Positions 1 through 8,139 of a DNA stretch of 64,000 bases are shown here, one piece after another. Position 1 is the stretch's first letter, and every line of letters starts with the position of its first letter. Origin of the DNA: Pseudomonas proteolytica (GTDB lineage Bacteria; Pseudomonadota; Gammaproteobacteria; Pseudomonadales; Pseudomonadaceae); contig NZ_VFEV01000011.1 of assembly GCF_007858275.1 (NCBI RefSeq), positions 1 to 64,000 on the forward strand, in the 5' to 3' direction. Both the position numbers and the translations under genes were made by a program. The notes below the pieces were generated by a model. That model saw nothing but the letters and a program-made list of their open reading frames with translations. It did no database searches and was not told the DNA's origin.

Positions 1-62
1 GCAGCCCCAATAAGCCGAATGCGTTGTACCAGATACGCCGCAGCGGCTGGTTTTGGGGCTGC
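1..62. repeat. Imperfectly spaced inverted repeat at window start
   Basis: Ten-base arms at 1-10 and 53-62 are perfect inverted complements (gcagccccaa / ttggggctgc) around a 42-base spacer. The next 50 bases hold REP-like fragments such as gacaagcccgctcgcc. No gene is visible from 1 to 252. It may be part of a larger repeat cut by the window edge, or the terminator of a gene to the left. Confidence 0.4.
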
Positions 63-154
63 TTCGCAGCCCAGCGCGGGCGATGCGGCGTTCCGACAAG
101 CCCGCTCGCCACGGGGGAGTTCGTCAGTTTCTGAAAGTTGTGTAGATACCTATG

Positions 155-240
155 CTCATCGCGGGCAAGCCCGCTCCCACATTTGACCGCATACACCTGT
201 GGGAGCGGCGGTGCGACGATTCGACTTGCCCGCGATGGGC
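155..240. repeat. REP-like inverted pair
   Basis: The left arm around 159-180 reads tcgcgggcaagcccgctccc and the right arm around 199-237 is its diverged complement, interrupted by about 15 bases. The same core recurs at 39614-39686 and 47778-47867. It lies just past the stop of the minus-strand methyltransferase-like gene, a usual place for Pseudomonas REP elements. Confidence 0.7.
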
Positions 241-252
241 CAGTACAGACAC

Positions 253-1008
253 CTACGTCGCCGGCCGAACAGCCTTGATCAACGCCTGCAACGAATACCC
301 CAGGCGCGGCGCCAGCGCCTCGGCCCGCGCAGAAACCGCCGCCAGGTCCAGCGTCTGGTCCAGGTCCGCCGGCACCAGCAGGATCACGTTGCCCTCCTTC
401 ACCGGCAATTCCCAATAATGCCGATGATAAAGCCCGCGCAGCAGTGCAGCACCCAGCGGCTTGCCATCATCGGTCGCCCACTGGTTGATCACCAACCAAC
501 CGCCTGGGTTGAGTTTTTTCTGGCAGTTTTCCAGGAAGGTCCAGGCCAGGTGGCCAACCCCAGGCCCCACATCGGTATACAGGTCGACGAAAATCAGGTC
601 TGCCGGCTCTGCCGTCTCCAGCAACTCCAACGCATCGCCCACGCGGATGTACAACCGCGGGTCATCATCCAACCCTAGATACTCGATAGCCAGGCGCGGC
701 ACGTCCGGACGCAGCTCAATGGCCTCGACATCTTCCAGGGGCAGGAACTTGAGGCACGCCTGGGTCAGCGTCCCGGCCCCCAGGCCGAGGAACAGCGCGC
801 TTTCGGGCTGCTCATGGCACAAGGCGCCAATCAACATGGCGCGGGTGTAGTCGTACTCGAGCCAGCTGGGGTCGGCGGTGAACACACAGCTCTGCTCGAT
901 GGCATCGCCAAACTCGAGAAAGCGGTAGTCAGCCACTTCCAGCACGCGGATCATGCCGAAGTCATCATGGACCTCAGCCAACAGGCGCTCGACGCGCTCC
1001 TCAGTCAT
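253..1008 (-). CDS. Spermidine synthase-like (polyamine aminopropyltransferase fold) protein
   Basis: This is a 251-residue protein with a Rossmann-type SAM/dcSAM-binding fold like that of spermidine synthases. The glycine loop LGLGAGTLTQ lies near residue 70, followed by an acidic DVEAIELRPDV strand and the FVDLYTDVGPG segment where the family carries its catalytic acidic residue. I chose the ATG at 1008 because TTAGGAGATGAA sits directly upstream; a longer frame to 1149 has no ribosome site and would run into the neighbouring leader. It is divergent from the type II DAHP synthase gene. Proteins of this group are often annotated as spermidine synthases without proof, so the substrate is open. 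It is probably cytoplasmic. Confidence 0.75.
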   Translation of the reverse strand: MTEERVERLLAEVHDDFGMIRVLEVADYRFLEFGDAIEQSCVFTADPSWLEYDYTRAMLIGALCHEQPESALFLGLGAGTLTQACLKFLPLEDVEAIELRPDVPRLAIEYLGLDDDPRLYIRVGDALELLETAEPADLIFVDLYTDVGPGVGHLAWTFLENCQKKLNPGGWLVINQWATDDGKPLGAALLRGLYHRHYWELPVKEGNVILLVPADLDQTLDLAAVSARAEALAPRLGYSLQALIKAVRPAT

Positions 1009-1150
1009 TTCATCTCCTAACGGGCCCGGGCACGGGTTCAAGCCGCCTGGTAGCAAGCGGGAAAGGCGCGATTGTCGGCCAAGCAGCGCCAGCAGGTCAC
1101 GCACTAATTGCTGATAACATGCACGCTCCCGACATTCATTCGAGTTCACG

Positions 1151-2497
1151 ATGAGCCAACCTTGGAGCCCCGACAGCTGGCGCGCCCTGCCGATCCAGCA
1201 ACAACCCCGCTACCCCGACGCCGCACATTTGCTGCAGGTCGAGCAGAGCCTGGCCAGTTACCCGCCGCTGGTCTTCGCCGGCGAAGCCCGGGAGTTGCGC
1301 CGCCAGTTTGCCGAGGTGACCCAGGGTCGCGCATTCCTGCTGCAAGGTGGCGACTGCGCCGAGAGCTTTGCCGAGTTCTCCGCCGCCAAGATCCGTGACA
1401 CGTTTAAAGTGTTGCTGCAAATGGCCATTGTCATGACCTTCGCCGCTGGCTGCCCGGTGGTCAAAGTCGGGCGCATGGCTGGCCAATTCGCCAAGCCGCG
1501 CTCGGCCAACGATGAAACCATCGACGGCATCACCCTGCCCGCCTACCGTGGCGATATCGTCAATGGCATCGGTTTCGACGAGAAAAGCCGCGTCCCGGAC
1601 CCCGACCGCCTGTTGCAGTCCTACCACCAGTCCACCGCCACCCTGAACCTGCTGCGGGCCTTCGCCCAGGGCGGTTTTGCCGACCTGCATCAGGTGCACA
1701 AGTGGAACCTGGACTTTATCGCCAACTCCGCGCTGGCCGACAAGTACAGCCAACTGGCGGATCGCATCGACGAGACCCTGGCCTTCATGCGCGCCTGCGG
1801 CATGGACACCTCGCCACAATTGCGCGAGACCAGCTTCTTCACCGCCCACGAAGCGCTGCTGCTCAACTACGAGCAAGCCTTCGTGCGCCGCGACAGCCTG
1901 ACCAATGATTACTACGACTGCTCGGCCCACATGCTGTGGATCGGCGACCGCACGCGCCAGCTCGATGGCGCACACGTCGAGTTCCTGCGCGGGGTGAACA
2001 ACCCGATCGGGGTCAAGGTCGGCCCGAGCATGAACCCCGACGACCTGATTCGCTTGATCGATATCCTCAACCCGGACAACGACCCCGGCCGCCTGAACCT
2101 GATCGCGCGCATGGGCGCCAGCAAGGTCGGCGATCACCTGCCCAACCTGATCCGTGCCGTGCAGCGCGAAGGCAAGCAGGTGCTGTGGAGCAGCGACCCG
2201 ATGCATGGCAACACCATCAAGGCCAGCAGTGGCTACAAGACCCGGGACTTCGCGCAGATCCTCAGCGAAGTGAAGGAATTCTTCCAGGTCCATGAAGCCG
2301 AAGGTACTTACGCCGGCGGGATTCATATCGAAATGACCGGGCAAAATGTCACCGAGTGCATTGGTGGTGCGCGACCGATTACCGAAGATGGCTTGTCGGA
2401 CCGCTACCACACCCACTGCGACCCGCGGATGAATGCCGATCAGTCGCTGGAACTGGCGTTCCTGATTGCCGAGACGCTGAAGCAGGTCAAACGCTAG
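1151..2497 (+). CDS. 3-deoxy-7-phosphoheptulonate synthase, type II
   Basis: It condenses phosphoenolpyruvate and erythrose-4-phosphate to DAHP, the entry step of the shikimate pathway. The 448 residues match the long (plant-like) type II enzymes. Recognisable features are the N-terminal [11 protein letters not shown], the GGDCAESF motif with the metal-binding Cys69, [38 protein letters not shown] and [15 protein letters not shown]. It is not homologous in sequence to the type I enzyme at 17403, so the window carries two unrelated solutions for the same reaction. The long form normally has accessory elements for aromatic amino acid feedback, but which effector acts here cannot be read from the sequence. 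The start ATG follows a weak ribosome site. Confidence 0.95.
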   Translation: MSQPWSPDSWRALPIQQQPRYPDAAHLLQVEQSLASYPPLVFAGEARELRRQFAEVTQGRAFLLQGGDCAESFAEFSAAKIRDTFKVLLQMAIVMTFAAGCPVVKVGRMAGQFAKPRSANDETIDGITLPAYRGDIVNGIGFDEKSRVPDPDRLLQSYHQSTATLNLLRAFAQGGFADLHQVHKWNLDFIANSALADKYSQLADRIDETLAFMRACGMDTSPQLRETSFFTAHEALLLNYEQAFVRRDSLTNDYYDCSAHMLWIGDRTRQLDGAHVEFLRGVNNPIGVKVGPSMNPDDLIRLIDILNPDNDPGRLNLIARMGASKVGDHLPNLIRAVQREGKQVLWSSDPMHGNTIKASSGYKTRDFAQILSEVKEFFQVHEAEGTYAGGIHIEMTGQNVTECIGGARPITEDGLSDRYHTHCDPRMNADQSLELAFLIAETLKQVKR

Positions 2498-2511
2498 GAC
2501 CACGAGGCCCG

Positions 2512-2535
2512 CTGTGGCGAGCGGGCTTGCCACAG
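2512..2535. repeat. Short inverted repeat between convergent genes
   Basis: ctgtggc at 2512-2518 and gccacag at 2529-2535 enclose a REP-like core (gagcgggctt). It sits 14 bases after the DAHP synthase stop and just before the end of the convergent gene. It could be a half REP or a weak terminator; there is no T-tract. Confidence 0.45.
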
Positions 2536-2540
2536 TAGCC

Positions 2541-3773
2541 CTACCTGCCTGCCTCCATTGCCAGCATCGCCACCCGCAACCGGGCCGCACTGGGCCGCTG
2601 ACAGTTTATCTGTACCTGTTCCAACCCCAGCCAATCAGCCATCTGCCGCAAATTCAACGCCAACGCCAACATCCCCGCCTCGTCCAACCCCGGTTCTTCT
2701 TCGTGCACCGCATGGACCGCCAGCCGCCCGTTGGCGCGCTCGGCCCGTAAATCCACGCGCGCCGCAACCCGTTCGTTGTGCAGGAATGGCAGCACGTAAT
2801 AGCCGTACACCCTTTTGTCCTGCGGGGTGTAGATCTCCAACCGATAACGGAATTCGAACAGCCGCTCGGTACGGCTGCGCTCCCAGATCAATGAATCGAA
2901 AGGCGACAGTAAGGCACTGGCCGTGACTTTGCGTGGGACGCTCGGCTCGGGCAGGCAGTACGCCGGCTGCTTCCACCCCTGGACCTGGCAGGCCTGCAAT
3001 TGCCCATCCTCGACCAGCTCGGCAAGGCGCCCGCGACTGTCTGCCGGTTCCAGGCGAAAATAATCACGCAGGTCCTTTTCCGTCCCCACGCCCAACGCCG
3101 TCGCGGCATGCAGCAGCAACCCACGTTGGGCACTGTGCTCACTCAAGGGCGCCTGTTGCAGAATCGCCGGGGCAATGACTCGCTCGGGCAAGTCGTACAA
3201 CCGCTCGAAACCACGGCGCCCGGCCACCGTCACCAGGCCGGCGGCGAATAACCACTCCAGCGCGTGCTTCTCGTCACTCCAGTCCCACCAGGGCCCGGCG
3301 CGTTCCTGACGGGTCGACAGGCTGCCAGCCCCCAGCGCGCCTTGCTGCTCGACGATGGCCAATACCCGGCGGATGGTGGCCTGTTGCTCGCGTCCAAAAC
3401 GCGCCATTTGCTGATAGATCCCCTGCCCCTCGGACGCACGTTGCATACGCCAGCGCATCAGCGGATACAGGGCCATGGGCAGCAGCGAGGCCTCATGCCC
3501 CCAATATTCAAACAACGTGCGCCGCCGCCCCTGACTCCAGGCGGCCTGTTCGAGCAACAGCGGGGAATAATTGCCCAGGCGGGAAAACAGCGGCAGATAG
3601 TGGGAACGCACCACGGCATTGACCGAGTCAATCTGCAGCACCCCGAGGCGCTCGATCAGGCGGTTGACCTGCACGGCCTTGACCTGCGCAGGCGGTTGGC
3701 GCCCGGAAAAGCCCTGGGCCGCCAACGCCATGCGACGCGCCTGCTTAAGGGAGAAACTCAGATCTGCGGGCAT
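2541..3773 (-). CDS. AlkX/YcaQ-type winged-helix DNA glycosylase
   Basis: About 410 residues of the HTH_42 / YcaQ family. Characterised members (E. coli YcaQ/AlkX and Streptomyces AlkZ) unhook alkylated bases and interstrand crosslinks from DNA. The N-terminal region has the family pattern LQIDSVNAVVRSHYLPLFSR; the QID triplet (about residues 49-51) fits the Q-hydrophobic-D signature reported for the AlkX subgroup rather than the QxQ of AlkZ. FEYWGHEASLLP and the C-terminal PFDSLIWERSRTERLFEFRY with YGYYVLPFLHNERVAARVDL are also typical. Of two in-frame ATGs (3779, 3773), the inner one is 6 bases from AGGAG while the outer one abuts it, so I prefer 3773. It is convergent with DAHP synthase. 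Confidence 0.85.
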   Translation of the reverse strand: MPADLSFSLKQARRMALAAQGFSGRQPPAQVKAVQVNRLIERLGVLQIDSVNAVVRSHYLPLFSRLGNYSPLLLEQAAWSQGRRRTLFEYWGHEASLLPMALYPLMRWRMQRASEGQGIYQQMARFGREQQATIRRVLAIVEQQGALGAGSLSTRQERAGPWWDWSDEKHALEWLFAAGLVTVAGRRGFERLYDLPERVIAPAILQQAPLSEHSAQRGLLLHAATALGVGTEKDLRDYFRLEPADSRGRLAELVEDGQLQACQVQGWKQPAYCLPEPSVPRKVTASALLSPFDSLIWERSRTERLFEFRYRLEIYTPQDKRVYGYYVLPFLHNERVAARVDLRAERANGRLAVHAVHEEEPGLDEAGMLALALNLRQMADWLGLEQVQINCQRPSAARLRVAMLAMEAGR

Positions 3774-3815
3774 GTGCATCTCCTGATTTGGCCCACAGAC
3801 TGTAGCGCGAAGCCG

Positions 3816-4022
3816 TCATTTACCCAAAGGATCGTTCCAGGAATGCCGGTGGCGCTCATGCTCGACATCCCTGCGGGTCAAGCCGATATCCTTGAGGGAT
3901 TCATCACTCAACTCTGCCAGCAATTGCCGCTCGCACTGCAGGGCGTACCAACGTGAAACCCTTTGAAACAGCCCAGCAAAGCGGCGCTTCGCCAGTAACC
4001 CATGATCGATTCGACCTTTCAT
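3816..4022 (-). CDS. DUF1127 domain protein
   Basis: A 68-residue basic protein ending in the DUF1127 (YjiS-like) pattern: ERQLLAELSDESLKDIGLTR followed by RDVEHERHRHSW. Small DUF1127 proteins in proteobacteria are linked to RNA turnover and phosphate or nutrient metabolism, but this one has no assigned role. GGAGG at 4031-4035 serves either of two adjacent ATGs (4025 and 4022, spacing 5 or 8); I report the inner one. A GTG further out overlaps the ribosome site itself. It is divergent from the LysR gene at 4084, so the roughly 60-base gap probably holds both promoters. Confidence 0.8.
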   Translation of the reverse strand: MKGRIDHGLLAKRRFAGLFQRVSRWYALQCERQLLAELSDESLKDIGLTRRDVEHERHRHSWNDPLGK

Positions 4023-4083
4023 CATCTCGCCCTCCACTGGGGATGACTAAAGTCTGTGCCTGGCGCTAACATCAATCCAACGA

Positions 4084-4974
4084 ATGTTTTTTATGAAATA
4101 CATCTCAGAGATTGATCAATTGCCCAACTACCCCAGTATCGATACCGAAGTGCTGCGCACCTTCGTCGCCATTGCCGACCTGGGTGGTTTTACCCGGGCT
4201 GGCGAGCAGATCAATCGCACTCAGTCAGCGGTAAGCATGCAGATGAAGCGCCTGGAAGAGGACGTGCTGCAACGCAAGCTGTTCGAGCGTGACGGCCGAC
4301 AGGTCAAGCTCACGCCCGAAGGCCAGGTGCTGCTGGGGTATGCGCGGCGCATCCTGAAGCTGCACAGCGAGGTGTTCAATACCTTGCGTGAGCCGCACAT
4401 GGTCGGGCTGGTGCGCATCGGTACGCCGGACGACTACGTGATGCGCTACCTGCCCGGCATTCTCCAGCGGTTTTCCAAGGCGTACCCGCTGATCCAGATC
4501 GAGATGCACTGCGAAGGCACGCCAGTGCTGATGCAGCGACGTGACTTGGCACTGACCGTTATCAGTCGCGAACCGGGGAGCGAGGTCGGTGAACTGCTGC
4601 GCACCGAGCGCATGGTCTGGGTGGCCTCCCACTGCTTCTGCGTGGACGAACATGAAGTCCTGCCCCTGGCAATTTCCGGCATGGACAGTTATTGCACGCA
4701 CTGGGCCACCGCGGCGCTGGATGCCGCGGGGCGTCCGTATCGCCTGGCCTATCACAGCTCCAATGGCGCAGCGATTCAGGCGGTAGTCGGTGCAGGCCTG
4801 GCCGCGATGGTGATGATGGAAAGCCTGGTCACCGACGATCTGCGCATACTCGGCAGCGACGAGGGCTTCGGCACGCTGCCGATGGTCAATTTGCGGCTGT
4901 TGCGCAATCCCGCCATGGCCTCCCCGATCACCGAATGCCTGGCGCAGTACATTGTTGAGGGCTTCAGACCTTAA
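4084..4974 (+). CDS. LysR-family transcriptional regulator
   Basis: 296 residues with an N-terminal winged helix-turn-helix (TEVLRTFVAIADLGGFTRAG, INRTQSAVSMQMKRLEED, FERDGRQVKLTPEGQ at about residues 20-80) followed by a periplasmic-binding-protein-like effector domain (IGTPDDYVMRYLPGIL onward). The ligand is unknown. An alternative start ATG lies at 4093; neither has a strong ribosome site. The 3' end overlaps the convergent TauE/SafE gene by 11 bases. Its divergent neighbour is the DUF1127 gene. Confidence 0.9.
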   Translation: MFFMKYISEIDQLPNYPSIDTEVLRTFVAIADLGGFTRAGEQINRTQSAVSMQMKRLEEDVLQRKLFERDGRQVKLTPEGQVLLGYARRILKLHSEVFNTLREPHMVGLVRIGTPDDYVMRYLPGILQRFSKAYPLIQIEMHCEGTPVLMQRRDLALTVISREPGSEVGELLRTERMVWVASHCFCVDEHEVLPLAISGMDSYCTHWATAALDAAGRPYRLAYHSSNGAAIQAVVGAGLAAMVMMESLVTDDLRILGSDEGFGTLPMVNLRLLRNPAMASPITECLAQYIVEGFRP

Positions 4975-5704
4975 AGGTCAACATCACCGCGCACACCACC
5001 AGGAAGCCGCAGAACAACCCGCGCAGCAATCGCTCCGGCAATGCGTGGGCGATCTTCACCCCCCAACTGATGCTGAGCAGCCCACCAACGGCCAGGGGCA
5101 CGCCGATCAGCCAATCCACTTCCTGATGCCAGGCATAGGTCACCAGGGTGACGCTGGTACTGGGCAAAGCCAGCGCCAGGGACAAGCCTTGGGCGACCAC
5201 TTGGGTGGTGCCGAAAATACTGGTCAACACCGGGGTTGCAACCACCGCACCACCGACGCCGAACAACCCGCCCATGGAGCCGGACACCGCCCCCAACACC
5301 CCAAGCCACGGCCAGGAATAGCGCATCTGCGGTGAGGGTGGTGCATTACTGGTGACCATGCGCAACAGGTTGTATGCCGACAGCGCCACCAGAAACGCAA
5401 TAAAGCCAATACGCATGATCCCCGCATCGATCCCCACCGCCCAGATCGACCCCAACCAGGCAAAACAAAAGCCCATGAGCCCCAGTGGCAAGGCATGACG
5501 CAGCTCGATCCGATTGCGCTGGTGATAACGCCACAACGCCAGCATCACATTGGGCACGACCATCACCAACGCAGTCCCTTGGGCGATTTGCTGATCCAGG
5601 CCGAACAGCACGCCCAGCACCGGGATCGCGATCAGCCCGCCGCCGATGCCAAACAGACCACCAACGGTACCCAGGGCTACGCCCAGCACCACATACATCG
5701 CCAT
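4964..5704 (-). CDS. TauE/SafE-family membrane transporter
   Basis: 246 residues, almost entirely hydrophobic, with two glycine-rich repeats characteristic of TauE/SafE (PF01925) permeases: LGTVGGLFGIGGGLIAIPVL near the N terminus and GSMGGLFGVGGAVVATPVL at about residue 150. About eight membrane helices can be drawn. Family members export sulfite, sulfoacetate or other small anions; the substrate here is not known. The frame is open to 5836, but the hydrophobic repeat starts right after the ATG at 5704, which has a modest ggtgga upstream. It is divergent from the LysR gene at 5823, which is the natural candidate regulator. Confidence 0.85.
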   Translation of the reverse strand: MAMYVVLGVALGTVGGLFGIGGGLIAIPVLGVLFGLDQQIAQGTALVMVVPNVMLALWRYHQRNRIELRHALPLGLMGFCFAWLGSIWAVGIDAGIMRIGFIAFLVALSAYNLLRMVTSNAPPSPQMRYSWPWLGVLGAVSGSMGGLFGVGGAVVATPVLTSIFGTTQVVAQGLSLALALPSTSVTLVTYAWHQEVDWLIGVPLAVGGLLSISWGVKIAHALPERLLRGLFCGFLVVCAVMLTFKV

Positions 5705-5822
5705 ATCCACCACAACTACACCCCTGCACCGTCTCAAGCCCTGCATGCTACGCAGTCCCCTCTGGCATGGAAACGCACAGCAACGCACAATGGCTATGCC
5801 AGATCCGCATAAGCGAGCCCCC

Positions 5823-6773
5823 ATGAACCCCACCACCTTGACTGATCAACTGGGCCTGTTCCTCGATGTGTTGGAGGCAGGCAGTTTTTCTGCTGCCGCG
5901 CGCCGCCACCCCCTCACGCCCTCCGCCGTGGCTCGCCGGATCGACAGCCTGGAAAGCGCCGTCGGTAGCCGGCTCTTCCTGCGCAGTACCCATGCGGTGC
6001 TCCCGACGCCGGCAGGCACGGCGTTTGCCGAGCGTGCACGGCGGATTGTCCGGGAGCTGCAACTGGCCCGAGCCGAGGCCGTGTCCTTGAGCCATGCGCC
6101 CGAAGGTCTGATTCGCGTGGATGCACCCGCCGCGTTTGGGCGGCGGCACCTGGCGCCCGCAATCGCAGACTTTCTGACGGTCTACCCGGGGCTGGATGTG
6201 CACCTGCACCTGATCGACAGCTTTGTCGACATGCAGGGCGAGCACTTGGGCAAGGTTGATCTGGTGCTGCGCGCGGGGCATATCGTCGATACACGGCTGA
6301 TCGCCACGCCGCTGACCAGCATCGTGCGCATCGCCTGCGCCAGCCCCGCCTACCTGAAGAACCGCGGCACTCCAACCCATCCCAGCCAGCTCAACGAGCA
6401 CGATGGCCTGGACTGGGAAGGCTTGGCGCCAATGTTCGCCTGGCGCTTTGAACTCGATGGCCGCAAGAACACCTACCGTCCGCAGCGCATCCGCATGAGC
6501 GCCAACAATGCCGAAGCCCTACTATCCGGCGCCCTGGCCGGGCTGGGCATCGCACACCTGCCCACCTGGCTGGCCAGCGAGTATCTGGTGCGCGGTGAAC
6601 TGGTACCGCTGTTCTGCGAAAACGGCCTGCCTACCGCAGAAACCGCTGGCATCTACGCCCTGCGCCTGGAACAGCAGGCCAACGCCCGCAGCCGCCTGCT
6701 GCTGGAGTACCTCAAGAGCCGTTTCAGCCCTGTTCCACCGTGGGATCTGGCGTTACAAAGCGGCTGGGGCTGA
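5823..6773 (+). CDS. LysR-family transcriptional regulator
   Basis: 316 residues. The HTH segment FLDVLEAGSFSAAARRHPLT, SAVARRIDSLESAVGSRLF and RSTHAVLPTPAG occupies residues 10-70. The effector domain begins GLIRVDAPAAFGRRHLAPAI, a form common in the CrgA/DmlR-like branch that regulates adjacent divergently transcribed genes. The start ATG at 5823 was chosen because the HTH begins within ten residues of it; the frame is open to 5646 but that stretch is antisense to the transporter gene. The likely target is the divergent TauE/SafE gene. Confidence 0.9.
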   Translation: MNPTTLTDQLGLFLDVLEAGSFSAAARRHPLTPSAVARRIDSLESAVGSRLFLRSTHAVLPTPAGTAFAERARRIVRELQLARAEAVSLSHAPEGLIRVDAPAAFGRRHLAPAIADFLTVYPGLDVHLHLIDSFVDMQGEHLGKVDLVLRAGHIVDTRLIATPLTSIVRIACASPAYLKNRGTPTHPSQLNEHDGLDWEGLAPMFAWRFELDGRKNTYRPQRIRMSANNAEALLSGALAGLGIAHLPTWLASEYLVRGELVPLFCENGLPTAETAGIYALRLEQQANARSRLLLEYLKSRFSPVPPWDLALQSGWG

Positions 6774-6850
6774 CCGCTGCCACAGAATTATCTGGCGCGT
6801 TAAAGGTTTGGCCGCTAGATTCCAGAGCAAATACGTTTTAAGGCACTGCC

Positions 6851-7294
6851 ATGACCGACACTTGCGATTCCCTGCTCCTCAACAACCAACTGTGCTTTGC
6901 CTTGCACTCCACATCGTTGTTGATGACCAAGGTCTACAAACCCCTGCTGCAAGCCATTGGCCTGACCTACCCACAGTATTTGGCGATGATGGTGTTGTGG
7001 GAAGAAGATGGTTTGACCGTAGGCGAAATCAGTAGCCGCCTGCTGACCGATCCGGGCTCACTGACACCGCTGCTCAAACGCCTGGAAGCCGAGGGCCTGT
7101 TGAGTCGCACCCGTAGCCGCAACGATGAGCGCGTAGTCGTCGTAGAGCTGACCGCAACCGGCCGAGCGCTGCGGGACAAGGCCATCGATATCCCCCAATG
7201 CATTCTCGGCGCCAGCGGTATGCAGATGGAGCAGTTGCAAAAACTGCAGGCGGATTTGCTGGAATTGCGCAGGAACCTGCAGGGTAGCGTCTGA
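6851..7294 (+). CDS. ohrR: Organic hydroperoxide-responsive repressor OhrR (MarR family)
   Basis: 147 residues. LCFALHSTSLLMTKVYKPLL with the peroxide-sensing Cys15 and LTYPQYLAMMVLWEEDGLTV is the OhrR signature, followed by the MarR winged helix (LLTDPGSLTPLLKRLEAEGL, RNDERVVVVELT). A second cysteine at position 117 (PQCILG) suits a 2-Cys mechanism in which oxidation of the sensing Cys forms a disulfide and releases DNA. It is followed by ohr in the same orientation, the usual target. A start at 6851 follows a weak ttaaggcactgcc leader. Confidence 0.93.
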   Translation: MTDTCDSLLLNNQLCFALHSTSLLMTKVYKPLLQAIGLTYPQYLAMMVLWEEDGLTVGEISSRLLTDPGSLTPLLKRLEAEGLLSRTRSRNDERVVVVELTATGRALRDKAIDIPQCILGASGMQMEQLQKLQADLLELRRNLQGSV

Positions 7295-7328
7295 CCCTCA
7301 CACGGTTTTCGACCGAACATCCCCCCCT

Positions 7329-7427
7329 GTAGGAGCCGGCTTGCCGGCGAAAAACCCGAGTGCGACGCTGGGCACCAGGCACACCGCGTTATCGCTCGCG
7401 ATTTTCGCCGGCAAGCCGGCTCCTACA
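7329..7427. repeat. REP-like element: perfect 26-base inverted repeat
   Basis: Arms at 7329-7354 and 7402-7427 are perfect inverted complements; the core is taggagccggcttgccggcg. The spacer is 47 bases. It lies between ohrR and ohr and can form a long hairpin in any read-through RNA. It belongs to a different REP type from those at 155, 39614 and 47778, and shares the aggagcc core with 43733-43764. Confidence 0.85.
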
Positions 7428-7449
7428 GGGATTGGGATGAGCTTGGAAA

Positions 7450-7540
7450 TTTATATTGCGCACTAAACATTTGCGCGATACATTCACCTCGCCACCTACT
7501 TAGCGCGCAAACTTTTAGCGCAAAATAAACCGCGAGGAAT
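7450..7540 (+). promoter_or_regulatory. Candidate ohr promoter and OhrR operator region
   Basis: This AT-rich leader before ohr holds repeated GCGC-centred half sites: tattgcgcac at 7454, tttgcgcgata at 7470, tagcgcgcaaac at 7501 and tagcgcaaaata at 7517. OhrR operators in other bacteria are AT-rich palindromes around such cores, and ohr is the standard target. The exact operator boundaries and the -35/-10 boxes are not certain. Confidence 0.5.
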
Positions 7541-7545
7541 CTCCC

Positions 7546-7965
7546 ATGCAAACTCTGTATACCGCAGTAGCCACCGCCACTGGCGGCCGTGATGGTCGTG
7601 CCGTTTCCAGCGACAACATCCTCGACGTCAAACTTTCTACACCCAAAGAGTTGGGCGGCGCTGGCGGCCAGGCCACCAACCCCGAGCAGCTGTTCGCCGC
7701 GGGCTATTCGGCCTGCTTTATCGGCGCCCTGAAATTCGTCGCCAGCCAGAGCAAACGCAAAATCCCCGATGACGCCTCGATCACCGCCCATGTGGGCATC
7801 GGCCAGATTCCCGGTGGATTTGGCCTGGACATCGACCTTCACGTGTCCCTGCCCGGCTTGGAACACGACGAAGCGCAAAGCCTGGTGGAGGCTGCCCATC
7901 AGGTCTGCCCTTACTCCAACGCCACCCGTGGCAACGTCGATGTGCGCCTGCATATCACGGTGTGA
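7546..7965 (+). CDS. ohr: Organic hydroperoxide resistance peroxidase Ohr
   Basis: A thiol peroxidase of the Ohr/OsmC family that reduces organic and fatty-acid hydroperoxides using lipoylated proteins. The 139 residues carry the two catalytic cysteines, Cys57 in AAGYSACFIGAL and Cys121 in HQVCPYSNATRGN, plus Arg18 (GGRDGRA) and Glu47 (NPEQLF), which position the peroxidatic Cys. The ribosome site gcgaggaatctccc precedes ATG 7546. It forms the usual regulator-target pair with ohrR upstream. Confidence 0.97.
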   Translation: MQTLYTAVATATGGRDGRAVSSDNILDVKLSTPKELGGAGGQATNPEQLFAAGYSACFIGALKFVASQSKRKIPDDASITAHVGIGQIPGGFGLDIDLHVSLPGLEHDEAQSLVEAAHQVCPYSNATRGNVDVRLHITV

Positions 7966-7984
7966 CTGGCAAACAGGCACAAAA

Positions 7985-8014
7985 AAACCGATGCCTGCAA
8001 TTTGGCATCGGTTT
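7985..8014 (+). terminator. Rho-independent terminator of ohr
   Basis: An 11-base stem, aaaccgatgcc / ggcatcggttt, with an eight-base loop starts 20 bases after the ohr stop. A-rich and T-rich flanks make it usable in either direction. Confidence 0.8.
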
Positions 8015-8029
8015 CTTCAGGTAACCCAC

Positions 8030-8139
8030 CTTCTTAAGGGTAAGCTTTACTGGTCTGGTGCCAGATCTCCAGCGTATCCAGTTGGACACGCGCCGGTGTT
8101 GCTGAGCGTATTCCAGCGCTGGTTTTGGCTTGCAGATGT
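8030..8139 (-). other. Possible coding remnant between ohr and the acyltransferase gene
   Basis: This 110-base GC-richer stretch directly follows the acyltransferase stop on the minus strand. One frame reads ...RVQLDTLEIWHQTSKAYP and stops at 8036-8038; the acyltransferase frame itself reads on as ...NTGACPTGYAGDLAPDQ and stops. Both look protein-like, but there is no start codon with a ribosome site. It may be the 3' end of a gene displaced when the acyltransferase gene arrived, or chance. Confidence 0.2.

Noticed and set aside
1136..2590. A 484-codon minus-strand frame over the type II DAHP synthase gene
   Set aside because: It is a mirror of the real gene caused by high GC in third positions; its protein is repetitive and matches nothing.
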